DNA from: Lutibacter sp.
GTDB lineage: Bacteria > Bacteroidota > Bacteroidia > Flavobacteriales > Flavobacteriaceae
Direction of reading: 5' to 3'
Assembly (NCBI GenBank): GCA_018054895.1
Contig: JAGPIQ010000004.1
Coordinates: 1 to 59,388, forward strand
DNA: 59,388 nucleotides
Shown here: positions 25,812 through 34,526 of the stretch, piece after piece
How positions within the stretch are numbered: the first letter of the stretch is position 1
Layout of the letters: every line of letters starts with the position of its first letter
Notes under the pieces: model-generated
What the model saw: only the letters and a program-made list of their open reading frames with translations
The model's database searches: none
What the model was told of the DNA's origin: nothing
Translations under genes and position numbers: made by a program

Positions 25812-26978
25812 TTATTTCAAAATCACTGTTTCATTTTTTATTTCATAATTTTTTATAATTCCGAACGATTTTATCGTTTTTAATATATCCTCTATTTCCT
25901 GATCTTTACCTAAAACCCCATTAAATCCTACATTTTTAATTTCTGGGTTAGCATATTCAACATCAATATCATACCATCGCGATAAAACAGTCATAATTTC
26001 AACAAGCGGTTTTTTTCTAAAACTAAAAACGCCATCTTTCCATGATATTTCATTATAAACATCTACCGTGTTTACTGCCATAGTATGGTCTTTAAGATTA
26101 AGGTTTACTTGTTGACTAGGTTTTAATACTTTATTTTTTCCTGATGAACTCAAAGAAACCTTTCCTTCAACTAAAGTTGTATAAATATTAGATTCTCCTT
26201 TATATGCTTTAATATTAAATTCTGTACCTAACACTTCTACTTTTTGAGATTGGTTAATTACCATAAATTTGGAACCATTGTTGGCTGTACTTGGAGACAC
26301 ATCAAAGTAGGCTTCACCATATAATAATGCTACTTCGCGAGTTTCACCTTTTATAAAATTTACAGGATATTTTAGTTGAGATTCAGAATTTAACCATACT
26401 TGGGTTCCATCAGCAAGTTTAATAAAAAACTGTCCACCTCTAGGAATGGTTAAATAATTATAAACAACTTCATTTGTATTGCTTTCATCAGTTTTATAAA
26501 TAATTTCCGCTCCATTGCTAGTAGCATTTTGTGTACGTACCGTTTTTCCTTTTTCTAAGGCTATTTGAGAACCATTTTCCAAAGTAAGTGTTGCTTTATC
26601 AGTTCCTGTCTCTATTATTTCAACAATTATTGATTTTTTTAATTGCTTATCATTATTTTTATTGAAAAAGAAGCTTATTGAAATTAAAAGAGCTACAGAT
26701 GCTGCAACTGCATACTTCCATAGCTGTGATTTTCTTTTGAACGCTAAATTTTCATCTATTCTAACACTACTCATTATAGCATTATAAATACGATTTGCTT
26801 CTACTTCTGTTAAAACTGGTTTTTCTTCTAAGAGTGCCAACACCTCCTCTACAGAAGGTAGTTGATTTGATGCTGTTATTTTTTGGAAATATAAAATAAC
26901 TTCATCAACCTCTGCTTTAGAGCATTTGTTAAGAACAAATTTTTCTAATAAATTTTTTATATGGTTATTTACCTGCAT
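25812..26978 (-). CDS. FecR-family anti-sigma factor (PUL)
   Basis: The 388-residue protein has an N-terminal cytoplasmic sigma-binding region (about 1-85), one membrane helix (about 87-104, YAVAASVALLISISFFF), a periplasmic FecR beta domain (about 180-290, TIPRGGQFFIKLADGTQVWLN, EVLGTEFNIKAY) and the C-terminal domain seen in Bacteroidetes FecR proteins (DUF4974-like, FSFRKKPLVEIMTVLSRWYDI). It should hold the ECF sigma factor until the STN domain of the SusC-like receptor signals ligand. It lies 90 bases downstream of the sigma gene. Confidence 0.95.
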   Translation of the reverse strand: MQVNNHIKNLLEKFVLNKCSKAEVDEVILYFQKITASNQLPSVEEVLALLEEKPVLTEVEANRIYNAIMSSVRIDENLAFKRKSQLWKYAVAASVALLISISFFFNKNNDKQLKKSIIVEIIETGTDKATLTLENGSQIALEKGKTVRTQNATSNGAEIIYKTDESNTNEVVYNYLTIPRGGQFFIKLADGTQVWLNSESQLKYPVNFIKGETREVALLYGEAYFDVSPSTANNGSKFMVINQSQKVEVLGTEFNIKAYKGESNIYTTLVEGKVSLSSSGKNKVLKPSQQVNLNLKDHTMAVNTVDVYNEISWKDGVFSFRKKPLVEIMTVLSRWYDIDVEYANPEIKNVGFNGVLGKDQEIEDILKTIKSFGIIKNYEIKNETVILK

Positions 26979-27068
26979 TATGTGCTATATTGTCTATATA
27001 ATACAGATGAAGTTACCTTGAGTACTACTCGTTATCTAATTATTTTTGAAAAAAATTATAAAACTCTG

Positions 27069-27668
27069 TTATTCAAGCCATCGAGATGATAGCAATGTAA
27101 TTAAAAGTGTAACATCACCATGTTTTTGTAGAAAATCTCTCATGGTTGATAACGCTTTATTCATTTGGCATTTTACTGTACTTATTGAAATATTCAATTC
27201 TTTACTTATTTCTTCGTAACTTTTATCCTCATTACGAGACATTTCAAAAATAATTTTGCGTTTTGGTGGCAATGTATCTATGGCCTTTTTTTTAATATTT
27301 TCGTAATCAATATCTGCTAATTCATCTTCAATAGGACTGTATGACTTCTGGCTTTCGTAAAACACCTCATCTATAAGTTTCCTGTTGTTTGCTACTTTGC
27401 TAATAAGATTAAACGTAAGATTACGCGTAATGGTAAACACATACGATTTGAAAGATAAATCTGGGTTAAGCCTATCTCTATGCTGCCATATATTTAGAAA
27501 AACATCTTGAACAATTTCTTCAGCAAGCTCTTTAGATTTTAACATGCTCATACTAAAAGCATAAACATCATTTTTATAAGTATTAAATAATTTACGAAAA
27601 GCTTTAGCTTCACCAAACATTAGTCCTTTAACTAATAACTTTTCATTAAAAATATCCGTTTCTGACAT
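27069..27668 (-). CDS. ECF RNA polymerase sigma factor (PUL, FecI-like)
   Basis: The 199-residue protein has sigma region 2 (about 25-90, FRKLFNTYKNDVYAFSMSM, EEIVQDVFLNIWQHRD) and region 4 (about 130-185, LPPKRKIIFEMSRNEDKSYE then a helix-turn-helix ISISTVKCQMNKAL). It belongs to the Bacteroidetes FecI-like ECF group. The C-terminus carries an extra hydrophobic tail (VTLLITLLSSRW) after region 4. It heads the PUL and is expected to direct transcription of the susC-susD genes when released by FecR. Confidence 0.95.
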   Translation of the reverse strand: MSETDIFNEKLLVKGLMFGEAKAFRKLFNTYKNDVYAFSMSMLKSKELAEEIVQDVFLNIWQHRDRLNPDLSFKSYVFTITRNLTFNLISKVANNRKLIDEVFYESQKSYSPIEDELADIDYENIKKKAIDTLPPKRKIIFEMSRNEDKSYEEISKELNISISTVKCQMNKALSTMRDFLQKHGDVTLLITLLSSRWLE

Positions 27669-27981
27669 TTAAATACTTAGAGTGTGTTTTTTAAATTAAA
27701 AAAATAACCGCTTTGTTATTGCGAATATAACAATATAAATACGAGTTCTGCTGCATCCAGAAAAAAAAGCATTAATTTTTTTAACTCATTAATTTTCTAA
27801 GATATGAATGCTATAGATGAGTTTTTTTAACAAAAAATAATAAAGTCTATTGATTATTTAACATTTCGTTAACATATTAAACCTTTGAATTTTATTGAAA
27901 CAAGGGGGTTTCTAACCCTAAATAGTTAATTTTGAAGCATTAAATCCATCATATTAGTTAATAGCTATAAATAAAACAACT
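27669..27981. other. 313-base divergent intergenic region between ECF sigma and M3 peptidase genes
   Basis: Very AT-rich with no ORF. It must hold the leftward PUL regulator promoter and the rightward peptidase promoter. Leftward, TATATTCG near 27720 is a weak -7-like match. Rightward elements are listed separately. Confidence 0.4.
27906..27934 (+). promoter_or_regulatory. Candidate promoter/operator of the M3 peptidase gene
   Basis: TAATTTTG (27927-27934) fits TAnnTTTG 48 bases before the ATG. Just upstream is the dyad GGGTT-TCT-AACCC (27906-27918), placed where an operator would overlap the -33 region. Confidence 0.4.
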
Positions 27982-30132
27982 ATGAATTACTACATTAAAT
28001 CTAAAAAACTTCAACTTATAACAGTTTTAAGTTTTATTATTACTACCGCAATTTGCCAACAAAAAAAAGAATCTTCAGAAAACAATTCTATTTTAGTTGC
28101 TGAATGGGCAGGTTCTTATGGTGGAACTCCCGCTTTTGATAAAATGAATATTGAAGACATTAAACCTGCACTTGAAAAAGGAATGGCTGAAAAATTAGGT
28201 GAAATTGATGCAATTATAAATAATTCAGAAGCTCCAACTTTTAAAAATACGATTGTCCCTCTTGAAAAATCTGGCGAAACTTTAGATAGAGTTTTTAAGT
28301 ATTATGGTATTTGGAGTAGTAATATGTCATCTCCTGAATTTAGAAAAATTGAAGGTGAAATGGCACCTATTTTATCTGATTTCAATTCAAAAATATCACA
28401 AAATTTAGCGTTATTTCAACGAATTAAAGCAGTGTACGACAATTCATTAAAAACGCCTCTTGAAGCTGATCAACAAAGAGTTACACAATTAATTTATGAA
28501 GGTTTTGCTATGAATGGTGCTGAATTAGATGCTCCTAAAAAAGCACGCTATGCTGAAATAAACAAAGAACTTTCTACTTTATACACCAATTTTTCTAACA
28601 ACGTTTTGGCTGATGAAGAAAACTACGTGGCCTATTTAACAAAAGAACAAATTGGTGGTTTACCTGAATCTTTAGTAAAAGCTGCTGCAAACACTGCAAA
28701 GGAAAAAGAAAAAGAAGGAATGTATGCGATTACAAATACACGTTCTTCTATGGATCCTTTTTTAACCTATTCTACAGAAAGAGCATTGAGAGAAAAAGTT
28801 TGGAAAACTTACTATTCGCGCGGTGATAATGGCGATAAATATGATAATAATGAGAATGTTGCTAAAATTTTAAAATTGCGTAAAGAGCGTGTTAGCTTAT
28901 TGGGTTACAATAATTATGCGGATTGGCGCTTGCAAAACAGAATGGCAAAAACTTCAGAAAATGCCATGGCTTTAATGAATGCAGTTTGGCCAGCATCCAT
29001 TGCAAGGGTAAAAGAAGAAGTGGCAGATATGCAAGCTGTTGCCACTAAAAATGGAGATAAAATTACCATTGAACCTTGGGATTACAGATATTACGCTGAA
29101 AAAGTTAGAAAAGTAAAATACGATTTAGATTCTGACGAGGTAAAACAATATTTACAATTAGATAAATTAACGCAAGCTTTATTTTTTGTAGCTGATGAAC
29201 TTTTTAATTTTAAATTTACGCCAGTTCCAGAAGGTTCTGTAGCTGTTTTTCAAGAAGATGTAAAAGTTTGGGAAGTAACCAATAAAACAACGGGAGAACA
29301 TATTGGTCTATGGTATTTAGATCCGTTTGCGCGTCAAGGAAAAAGATCGGGCGCTTGGGCAACAACGTACAGAAGTCATACTACTTTTAATGGTAAAAAA
29401 ACTGTTTTAGGATCAAACAATTCAAACTTTGTAAAACCAGCCCCAGGAGAACCTGTATTAGTTTCTTGGGATGATGCTACTACTTTTTTACATGAATTTG
29501 GCCATGCATTGCATTTCTTTTCTTCAAATGTAAAATACCCAACTTTAAATGGTGGCGTAAGAGATTATACGGAATTTCAAAGTCAAGTTTTAGAACGTTG
29601 GTTAGCTACAGATAAAATTATCAATCAATTTTTAGTGCATTACAAAACCGGAAAACCGATGCCTGCTTCACTAATTGCTAAAATTAAAAAATCTTCAACC
29701 TTCAACCAAGGTTTTTCAACAACTGAATACTTAGCTTCTGCAATTATGGATATGAAATTTCATATGACTGACCCAACAAACATTGATGTTGATGCGTTTG
29801 AAAGAGAAACGTTGGCTGAATTAAATATGCCAAAAGAATTGGTAATGCGCCACAGAACACCTCAATTTAGTCATGTATTTTCTGGTGAAGGTTACGCAAC
29901 GGCATATTATGGTTATATGTGGGCAGATGTTTTAACCGCTGATGCTGCTGAAGCTTTTGCTGAAGCTCCAAATGGATTTTATGATAAAGAATTGGCTGCA
30001 AAAATGGTAAAATATTTATTTGCTCCAAGAAACTCTGTAGATCCAGCAGAAGCATATCGAAATTTTAGAGGTCGTGATGCTAACATTGAAGCTTTAATGA
30101 GAGATAGAGGATTTCCTATTCCTAAAAAATAA
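27982..30132 (+). CDS. M3-family zinc metallopeptidase (peptidyl-dipeptidase Dcp-like), exported
   Basis: The 716-residue protein is an oligopeptidase of the thimet/Dcp family. An N-terminal hydrophobic export signal ends TTAICQ, so it is periplasmic or lipid-attached. The catalytic motif HEFGH is at residues 504-508 within FLHEFGHALHFFSS. The C-terminal substrate-closing part has FSGEGYATAYYGYMWADVL, and the protein ends PRNSVDPAEAYRNFRGRD, as in Dcp-type enzymes. It releases dipeptides from peptide C-termini. Size is normal. It is monocistronic, with a strong terminator at 30152. Confidence 0.93.
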   Translation: MNYYIKSKKLQLITVLSFIITTAICQQKKESSENNSILVAEWAGSYGGTPAFDKMNIEDIKPALEKGMAEKLGEIDAIINNSEAPTFKNTIVPLEKSGETLDRVFKYYGIWSSNMSSPEFRKIEGEMAPILSDFNSKISQNLALFQRIKAVYDNSLKTPLEADQQRVTQLIYEGFAMNGAELDAPKKARYAEINKELSTLYTNFSNNVLADEENYVAYLTKEQIGGLPESLVKAAANTAKEKEKEGMYAITNTRSSMDPFLTYSTERALREKVWKTYYSRGDNGDKYDNNENVAKILKLRKERVSLLGYNNYADWRLQNRMAKTSENAMALMNAVWPASIARVKEEVADMQAVATKNGDKITIEPWDYRYYAEKVRKVKYDLDSDEVKQYLQLDKLTQALFFVADELFNFKFTPVPEGSVAVFQEDVKVWEVTNKTTGEHIGLWYLDPFARQGKRSGAWATTYRSHTTFNGKKTVLGSNNSNFVKPAPGEPVLVSWDDATTFLHEFGHALHFFSSNVKYPTLNGGVRDYTEFQSQVLERWLATDKIINQFLVHYKTGKPMPASLIAKIKKSSTFNQGFSTTEYLASAIMDMKFHMTDPTNIDVDAFERETLAELNMPKELVMRHRTPQFSHVFSGEGYATAYYGYMWADVLTADAAEAFAEAPNGFYDKELAAKMVKYLFAPRNSVDPAEAYRNFRGRDANIEALMRDRGFPIPKK

Positions 30133-30151
30133 AAAATTTTAATTAGTTTTC

Positions 30152-30185
30152 AAAAAGGAAGTTCAGAAATGGCTTCCTTTTTTTT
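30152..30185 (+). terminator. Intrinsic terminator after the M3 peptidase gene
   Basis: AAAAAGGAAG and CTTCCTTTTT arms with an 11-base loop and a T run of eight, 20 bases past the stop. Confidence 0.8.
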
Positions 30186-30250
30186 GATAGTACCCTATAA
30201 ATTAGTAACTTGTAGCGTACTAAAATGTTTCTTTTAAACCGTGTAAAATT

Positions 30251-31552
30251 ATGAAACAAAGTGCTCTTCAACTTACATCAAAAAAAATAGCCAATACACT
30301 CTATGTGTTTTTTGCAGTTATTTTTTTTATCCAAACAAATAGTTTTGCTACGACCTTTATAAAAAATGACTCCCTCACTTTTAAACAATTTAAAGGGGTG
30401 GTTATTGATGCTAAATCAAAAAAAGAATTGGTTTTCGCTACAATTACCGTAAATGAAACTAACATAAGTACCATTACAAATACTAATGGCGAGTTTTTAT
30501 TAAAAATTCCAAAAATAAATTTATATCATAAAATTACGGTTACATTTTTAGGATATACAAGTCAAGTAATTAATATACAAGATTTAAAAGAAGAGAATAA
30601 CACTATTAAATTAGAAACCTATATCGAAGAGCTTTCTGCAATACAAATTGAAGTAAAAGACGCTAACAGTTTAGTTAAACAGGTAATGCTTAAACGTAAG
30701 GACAATTACATTTCAAATCATATGGAAATGGTCGCTTTTTATAGAGAAACCATTAAAAAAAGACGGAGTTATATATCACTTTCAGAAGCTGTTGTTGAAA
30801 TTTACAAACAACCATATACCTCATTAAGAAATGACATTTTAAAATTATATAAAGCTCGTAAAAGTACTGACTACGAAAAATTAGACACCATTACATTTAA
30901 GCTGCAAGGTGGCCCATTTAGCACTTTACACTTAGACGTTATGAAAAACCCTGAATTAGTATTCACCGATAATTTGACGGAAAACTATAATTTCAAGATG
31001 GAGCCCCCTACAAAAATTGATCATAAAAAAATATATGTAGTCAGCTTTGTACAAAAGCCACATATTAAAGAACCTTATTACTATGGCAAATTATATATTG
31101 ATGCACAATCACTTGCTTTAACAAATGCTACCTTTCAATTAAACCTTTCAGATATTGAAGAAGCTGCTCGTTTATTTATTGTTAAAAAACCTAACCGAGC
31201 TACTGTAACTCCTATTGAAGCCACCTATCACGTAGATTTTAGACAAAAAAACGGAAAATGGTATTATGGATATAGCAGAATTGAATTGGGCTTTAAAATT
31301 AATTATGATAAGAAATTATTTAATTCCATTTATCATTTAACTATGGAAATGGCTGTTACCGATTGGGAATTGAGCGAAGATGGAACTAGTATAAAATTTA
31401 AGGAACGACTAAGTTCTTCCGCTATATTGAGTGATGAAGTTTCTGGTTTTTCGGATCCTGAATTTTGGGGCGAATACAATGTTATTGAACCTGAAAAACC
31501 AATAGAATCTGCCATCAAAAAAATTCAAAAACAATTAGAAAAGGATAACTAA
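30251..31552 (+). CDS. Outer-envelope protein with carboxypeptidase-regulatory-like domain
   Basis: The 433-residue protein has an N-terminal signal/TM segment (about 14-33). A CarboxypepD_reg-like beta sandwich follows (about 48-125, FKGVVIDAKSKKELVFATIT, TNTNGEFLLKIP, VTFLGYTSQVI), then about 300 residues of beta-rich sequence with no recognised catalytic motif. It is a widespread Bacteroidetes type, usually listed only as a carboxypeptidase-like regulatory domain protein, and resembles the part of TonB-receptor relatives before a barrel but is too short for a 22-strand barrel. Function unknown. It precedes the FMN riboswitch with no obvious terminator between. Confidence 0.7.
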   Translation: MKQSALQLTSKKIANTLYVFFAVIFFIQTNSFATTFIKNDSLTFKQFKGVVIDAKSKKELVFATITVNETNISTITNTNGEFLLKIPKINLYHKITVTFLGYTSQVINIQDLKEENNTIKLETYIEELSAIQIEVKDANSLVKQVMLKRKDNYISNHMEMVAFYRETIKKRRSYISLSEAVVEIYKQPYTSLRNDILKLYKARKSTDYEKLDTITFKLQGGPFSTLHLDVMKNPELVFTDNLTENYNFKMEPPTKIDHKKIYVVSFVQKPHIKEPYYYGKLYIDAQSLALTNATFQLNLSDIEEAARLFIVKKPNRATVTPIEATYHVDFRQKNGKWYYGYSRIELGFKINYDKKLFNSIYHLTMEMAVTDWELSEDGTSIKFKERLSSSAILSDEVSGFSDPEFWGEYNVIEPEKPIESAIKKIQKQLEKDN

Positions 31553-31651
31553 CAATTATGATTTATGAAAATAAGATTATAACCATTACGTTAAAATCTA
31601 GTAACGCATAAAAAGTCTTAAAGAAATTGACAGTTATACAATAATAATTTA

Positions 31652-31659
31652 TAAATTTG
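31652..31659 (+). promoter_or_regulatory. Candidate -7 box of the FMN riboswitch/ribB unit
   Basis: TAAATTTG matches TAnnTTTG ten bases before the riboswitch. A TTGACA lies at 31627-31632, giving a 22-base spacer, which is on the long side. Confidence 0.5.
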
Positions 31660-31668
31660 AACTGATTT

Positions 31669-31779
31669 TCTTCGGGGCAGGGTGCAATTCCTTACCGGCG
31701 GTATAGTCCGCGACTCCTTGAAAAAGGATTGATTTGGTGAAACTCCAAAACCGACAGTTAAAGTCTGGATGATAGAAGA
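31669..31779 (+). promoter_or_regulatory. FMN riboswitch (RFN element)
   Basis: All hallmark blocks are present in order: closing stem TCTTC/GAAGA, GGGGCAGGGTGCAATTCC, ACCGGCGGTATAGTCCGCGA, a variable hairpin (CTCCTTGAAAAAGGAT), GGTGAAACTCC, and ACCGACAGTTAAAGTCTGGA ending with TGATAGAAGA. FMN binding should favour the terminator that starts 8 bases later, shutting off ribB when flavin is plentiful. Confidence 0.97.
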
Positions 31780-31786
31780 AAAAAAA

Positions 31787-31827
31787 GCAACTACACAATT
31801 GAAAAAACAATTGTGTAGTTGCTTTAT
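31787..31827 (+). terminator. Riboswitch-controlled terminator hairpin
   Basis: Perfect 15-base arms GCAACTACACAATTG/CAATTGTGTAGTTGC with a loop of six A residues, then GCTTTATGCTTTG. Unusually long and stable for an expression-platform terminator. Confidence 0.85.
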
Positions 31828-31862
31828 GCTTTGCTCCGAAGATTTAATTATTAATAATTTTA

Positions 31863-31868
31863 AAAGGA
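31863..31868 (+). promoter_or_regulatory. Strong Shine-Dalgarno site of ribB
   Basis: AAAGGAGT lies 7-8 bases before the ribB ATG. Most genes in this window lack a recognisable Shine-Dalgarno sequence, so this one stands out and supports the start at 31876. Confidence 0.6.
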
Positions 31869-31875
31869 GTAAAGT

Positions 31876-32547
31876 ATGAATAGTTTAAATTCATTTGGAA
31901 AAAACAGTAAAGAAAGAGTTGAAAATGCGGTTGAAAAATTAAAACAAGGTTTTGGAATTCTACTTGTTGATGATGAAAATCGAGAAAATGAAGGCGATAT
32001 TATTTTTTCTGCTGAAAAAATGACAGAAAAAGATATGGCCTTAATGATTAGAGAATGTAGTGGTATTGTTTGTATTTGTTTAACCGAAAAAAAATGTAAC
32101 AGTTTAGGTTTGAGACAAATGGTAGAGACAAATACAAGTAAAAATAAAACTGCTTTTACTATCTCTATTGAAGCTAAAAGCGGTGTTACTACGGGCGTTT
32201 CTGCTAAAGATAGATTAACAACAATAAAAACAGCCATACAAGAAAATGCAACACCTAAAGATTTATCAAGTCCTGGGCACGTATTTCCTTTATTAGCTCA
32301 AGAAAATGGAGTTTTTGCAAGGCGAGGTCATACAGAAGGAAGTGTGGACTTAATGAAAATAGCTAATTTAGGTGAGTATGCCGTTTTATGCGAATTAACA
32401 AATGAAGATGGAACAATGTCTAGGCTTCCAGAAGTTTGCCTTTTTGCAAAAAAACACAATATGACAGTTGTATCAATTGATGATATTTGCCAATATAGAG
32501 AAATGACTGAAAAAAAAGAAATAGCAATTGAAATGACTAATTCATAA
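31876..32547 (+). CDS. ribB: 3,4-dihydroxy-2-butanone 4-phosphate synthase
   Basis: The 223-residue enzyme converts ribulose 5-phosphate to 3,4-dihydroxy-2-butanone 4-phosphate and formate, one branch of riboflavin synthesis. The acidic Mg-binding loop [10 protein letters not shown] is at residues 32-41, and [11 protein letters not shown] carries the conserved His and Glu. Length fits a stand-alone RibB; there is no C-terminal GTP cyclohydrolase II domain, although many Bacteroidetes have fused RibBA proteins. Transcription is governed by the FMN riboswitch upstream, which fits a dedicated flavin-responsive copy. Confidence 0.97.
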   Translation: MNSLNSFGKNSKERVENAVEKLKQGFGILLVDDENRENEGDIIFSAEKMTEKDMALMIRECSGIVCICLTEKKCNSLGLRQMVETNTSKNKTAFTISIEAKSGVTTGVSAKDRLTTIKTAIQENATPKDLSSPGHVFPLLAQENGVFARRGHTEGSVDLMKIANLGEYAVLCELTNEDGTMSRLPEVCLFAKKHNMTVVSIDDICQYREMTEKKEIAIEMTNS

Positions 32548-32866
32548 AACACTTAGGGTAAAACACCATACCGTAAAGTGTATAAAAGTATTTTTAGGGT
32601 TCAACTTTCAAAAATTGAACCCTATTTTCCAAAAATAAAAATATTATTTATAGGTTCTAATTATACATTTTTTGACAACTAACCCTGACTCTAAAATATA
32701 CTAATTTCTTCACAGCTGTAACCCTTGGAAATTAGAGTTTTTTTTAAATATTTCGATTCATATTTTCAGTAAGATCCGTTAGTTTAGCTTGTTAATTTAA
32801 TTAACATTCTAACATTATTCCTTTATCACACACTTCAAAAGTATGCTACGGATATATTACTTTCAA
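32548..32866. other. 319-base gap between convergent ribB and M49-like genes
   Basis: No ORF. It contains an imperfect stem ACACTT..GGTA/TACC..AAGTGT at 32549-32581 and a stronger hairpin at 32596-32623. The remainder (32640-32866) is AT-rich and shows no recognisable feature. Confidence 0.5.
32596..32623. terminator. Likely bidirectional terminator downstream of ribB
   Basis: Perfect 9-base arms AGGGTTCAA/TTGAACCCT with a 10-base loop, flanked by T-rich sequence on both strands. Confidence 0.6.
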
Positions 32867-34519
32867 TTAATTAAGTCCTAGTACTTCAATACCTTGCTCA
32901 AAAATAACATCAACAGGAATAGATGCTTTGGATAATTTATCTAAATCAGCTTGTAAATCTTCTGAAATAACACCTTTTTCATTTACTAAATTCAGCACAC
33001 CATTATAATCTCCGTTTCCTTGTAAGGTTAAAATTACTTCTGAAAGCTCTTTCATGGCACTTTCCATTTTGGCATAATTAACTCTATATGTTCCTTTTAT
33101 AGTTTTTGTAAAAGCTCCTTTTTCCTTGAAAAAATTAAAACGAATCATATTTGCTTTTCCGTGTGCACTGGAAGCTCCAAAACGTACAGATCTAAAAATA
33201 CCAGCCATAAAAGTGGTCATATAATCTTTTATATCACCATCTATCTCTCCTTTTTTATGTAGCTGTAAAACCATGTACAATCCTAATATATCTGCTTTTC
33301 CTTCTTCTAAAGCAGACGCTAATTCTTTTAGTGAAGCACGAACAGTTCCTTTATTATTTATAGTGTTTTTTATTCCAAGACCATGAGCAACTTCATGAAA
33401 CATGGTATTTGCAAAAAAAGCATCAAAAGTTACATTTTTACGTTGTGACTCTTCAATTAACACTTCAGAAATTGGCAACATTATATGGTCAAATTTTGCT
33501 TTCATGGCATTTTTCAACTGCAAACGTCTTGTTCCTTTTTCCAATTGCACTTCTTCGTCATTTGGTAAATTAATAGCGATAGTTTTACTACCTGCATTAC
33601 AATCACCTGCGTAAAAAACAACATCATATGCATTTAAATCGGAATCCGTTCCAGGAATTTCAGCTTTATAAATTGAATCTACAGGCAGTCCTTTTTGAAG
33701 TTGTGGTAAAAATGTTGCGTACCGAGCTAGTTTTGCACTCCACTTTTTATCTTTAATTAGCACATACGCTTCATGCGCTGCTTTGTACCCAAACAATTGA
33801 TCTTCATAAGTTTCAATAGGACCAATTACAATATCTAACGTATTGTTTTTCATTTCCATCCAAGCCAAATCACTAGCTTTATAATTATCATCTAAAAAAG
33901 CTAAAGACCGCAATTCTAAATATTTTTTTAACCCAGGATCTTGAGCTAACAGTGAAGCTTCCATTAATAAAACAGACACTTTTTTAATCTGACTTTCAAA
34001 TTGTTTATAATAAGGAACTGTAATTAATTGCCCTTCTTCATTTCTTCTAATAAAAGTATATTGGCTTGTTTTTTCAGCATCCGAAAAAGTCTCAAATTCA
34101 GCTTTTGTCATATCTTTTGGATAAAAATTAGCACCCAACGGTTTTGCTTTAACTCCTTCAACAAACGGATTATTACCATCTAACCTGTCCCAAGGTCCAT
34201 AGTTTATTTCTATAAATTTTTTCGTAAAATCCTCTTGAACACTATCTAACAATATTTTTTTATCACCATATGCATCGTACCAAAATAATTCATTCATTAT
34301 ATTAGCTGCTTTTATTAATAACGGCAACATTTTTTGTTCACTTTCAGAAAGCACACTTAAATCAGACGTTAATTTAAATGAAATATATGTGTTCACTTTT
34401 CTCTCTAACGTTGACGATTTATCTTCTGTTGTAACTTGTTTAATTGGTTTACGAGCATCCTCTTTTTCTTTACAAGAAATTATTAAAACTAGCGTAACTA
34501 AAAACAGTATATTTTTCAT
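32867..34519 (-). CDS. M49-like (dipeptidyl-peptidase III-related) zinc peptidase lipoprotein
   Basis: The 550 residues start with a lipoprotein signal (LVLIISC). The zinc site is HEVAH at residues 375-379 followed by EEGKAD at 405-410, which matches the third-ligand block EEC(R/K)A(E/D) of M49 peptidases. Classical M49 enzymes have the six-residue HExxGH, so the shorter HExxH here is a real variant. It is expected to act on peptides in the periplasm. Such proteins are often mislabelled in databases, and I saw nothing of dihydrofolate reductase in it. It is 7 bases downstream of the mscS-like gene, so cotranscribed. Confidence 0.75.
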   Translation of the reverse strand: MKNILFLVTLVLIISCKEKEDARKPIKQVTTEDKSSTLERKVNTYISFKLTSDLSVLSESEQKMLPLLIKAANIMNELFWYDAYGDKKILLDSVQEDFTKKFIEINYGPWDRLDGNNPFVEGVKAKPLGANFYPKDMTKAEFETFSDAEKTSQYTFIRRNEEGQLITVPYYKQFESQIKKVSVLLMEASLLAQDPGLKKYLELRSLAFLDDNYKASDLAWMEMKNNTLDIVIGPIETYEDQLFGYKAAHEAYVLIKDKKWSAKLARYATFLPQLQKGLPVDSIYKAEIPGTDSDLNAYDVVFYAGDCNAGSKTIAINLPNDEEVQLEKGTRRLQLKNAMKAKFDHIMLPISEVLIEESQRKNVTFDAFFANTMFHEVAHGLGIKNTINNKGTVRASLKELASALEEGKADILGLYMVLQLHKKGEIDGDIKDYMTTFMAGIFRSVRFGASSAHGKANMIRFNFFKEKGAFTKTIKGTYRVNYAKMESAMKELSEVILTLQGNGDYNGVLNLVNEKGVISEDLQADLDKLSKASIPVDVIFEQGIEVLGLN

Positions 34520-34526
34520 AAAAAAA

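Noticed and set aside
32867-34519. Dihydrofolate reductase, a label sometimes given to such proteins
   Set aside because: It has a lipoprotein signal, HEVAH and EEGKAD zinc motifs, and no folate-reductase sequence pattern.
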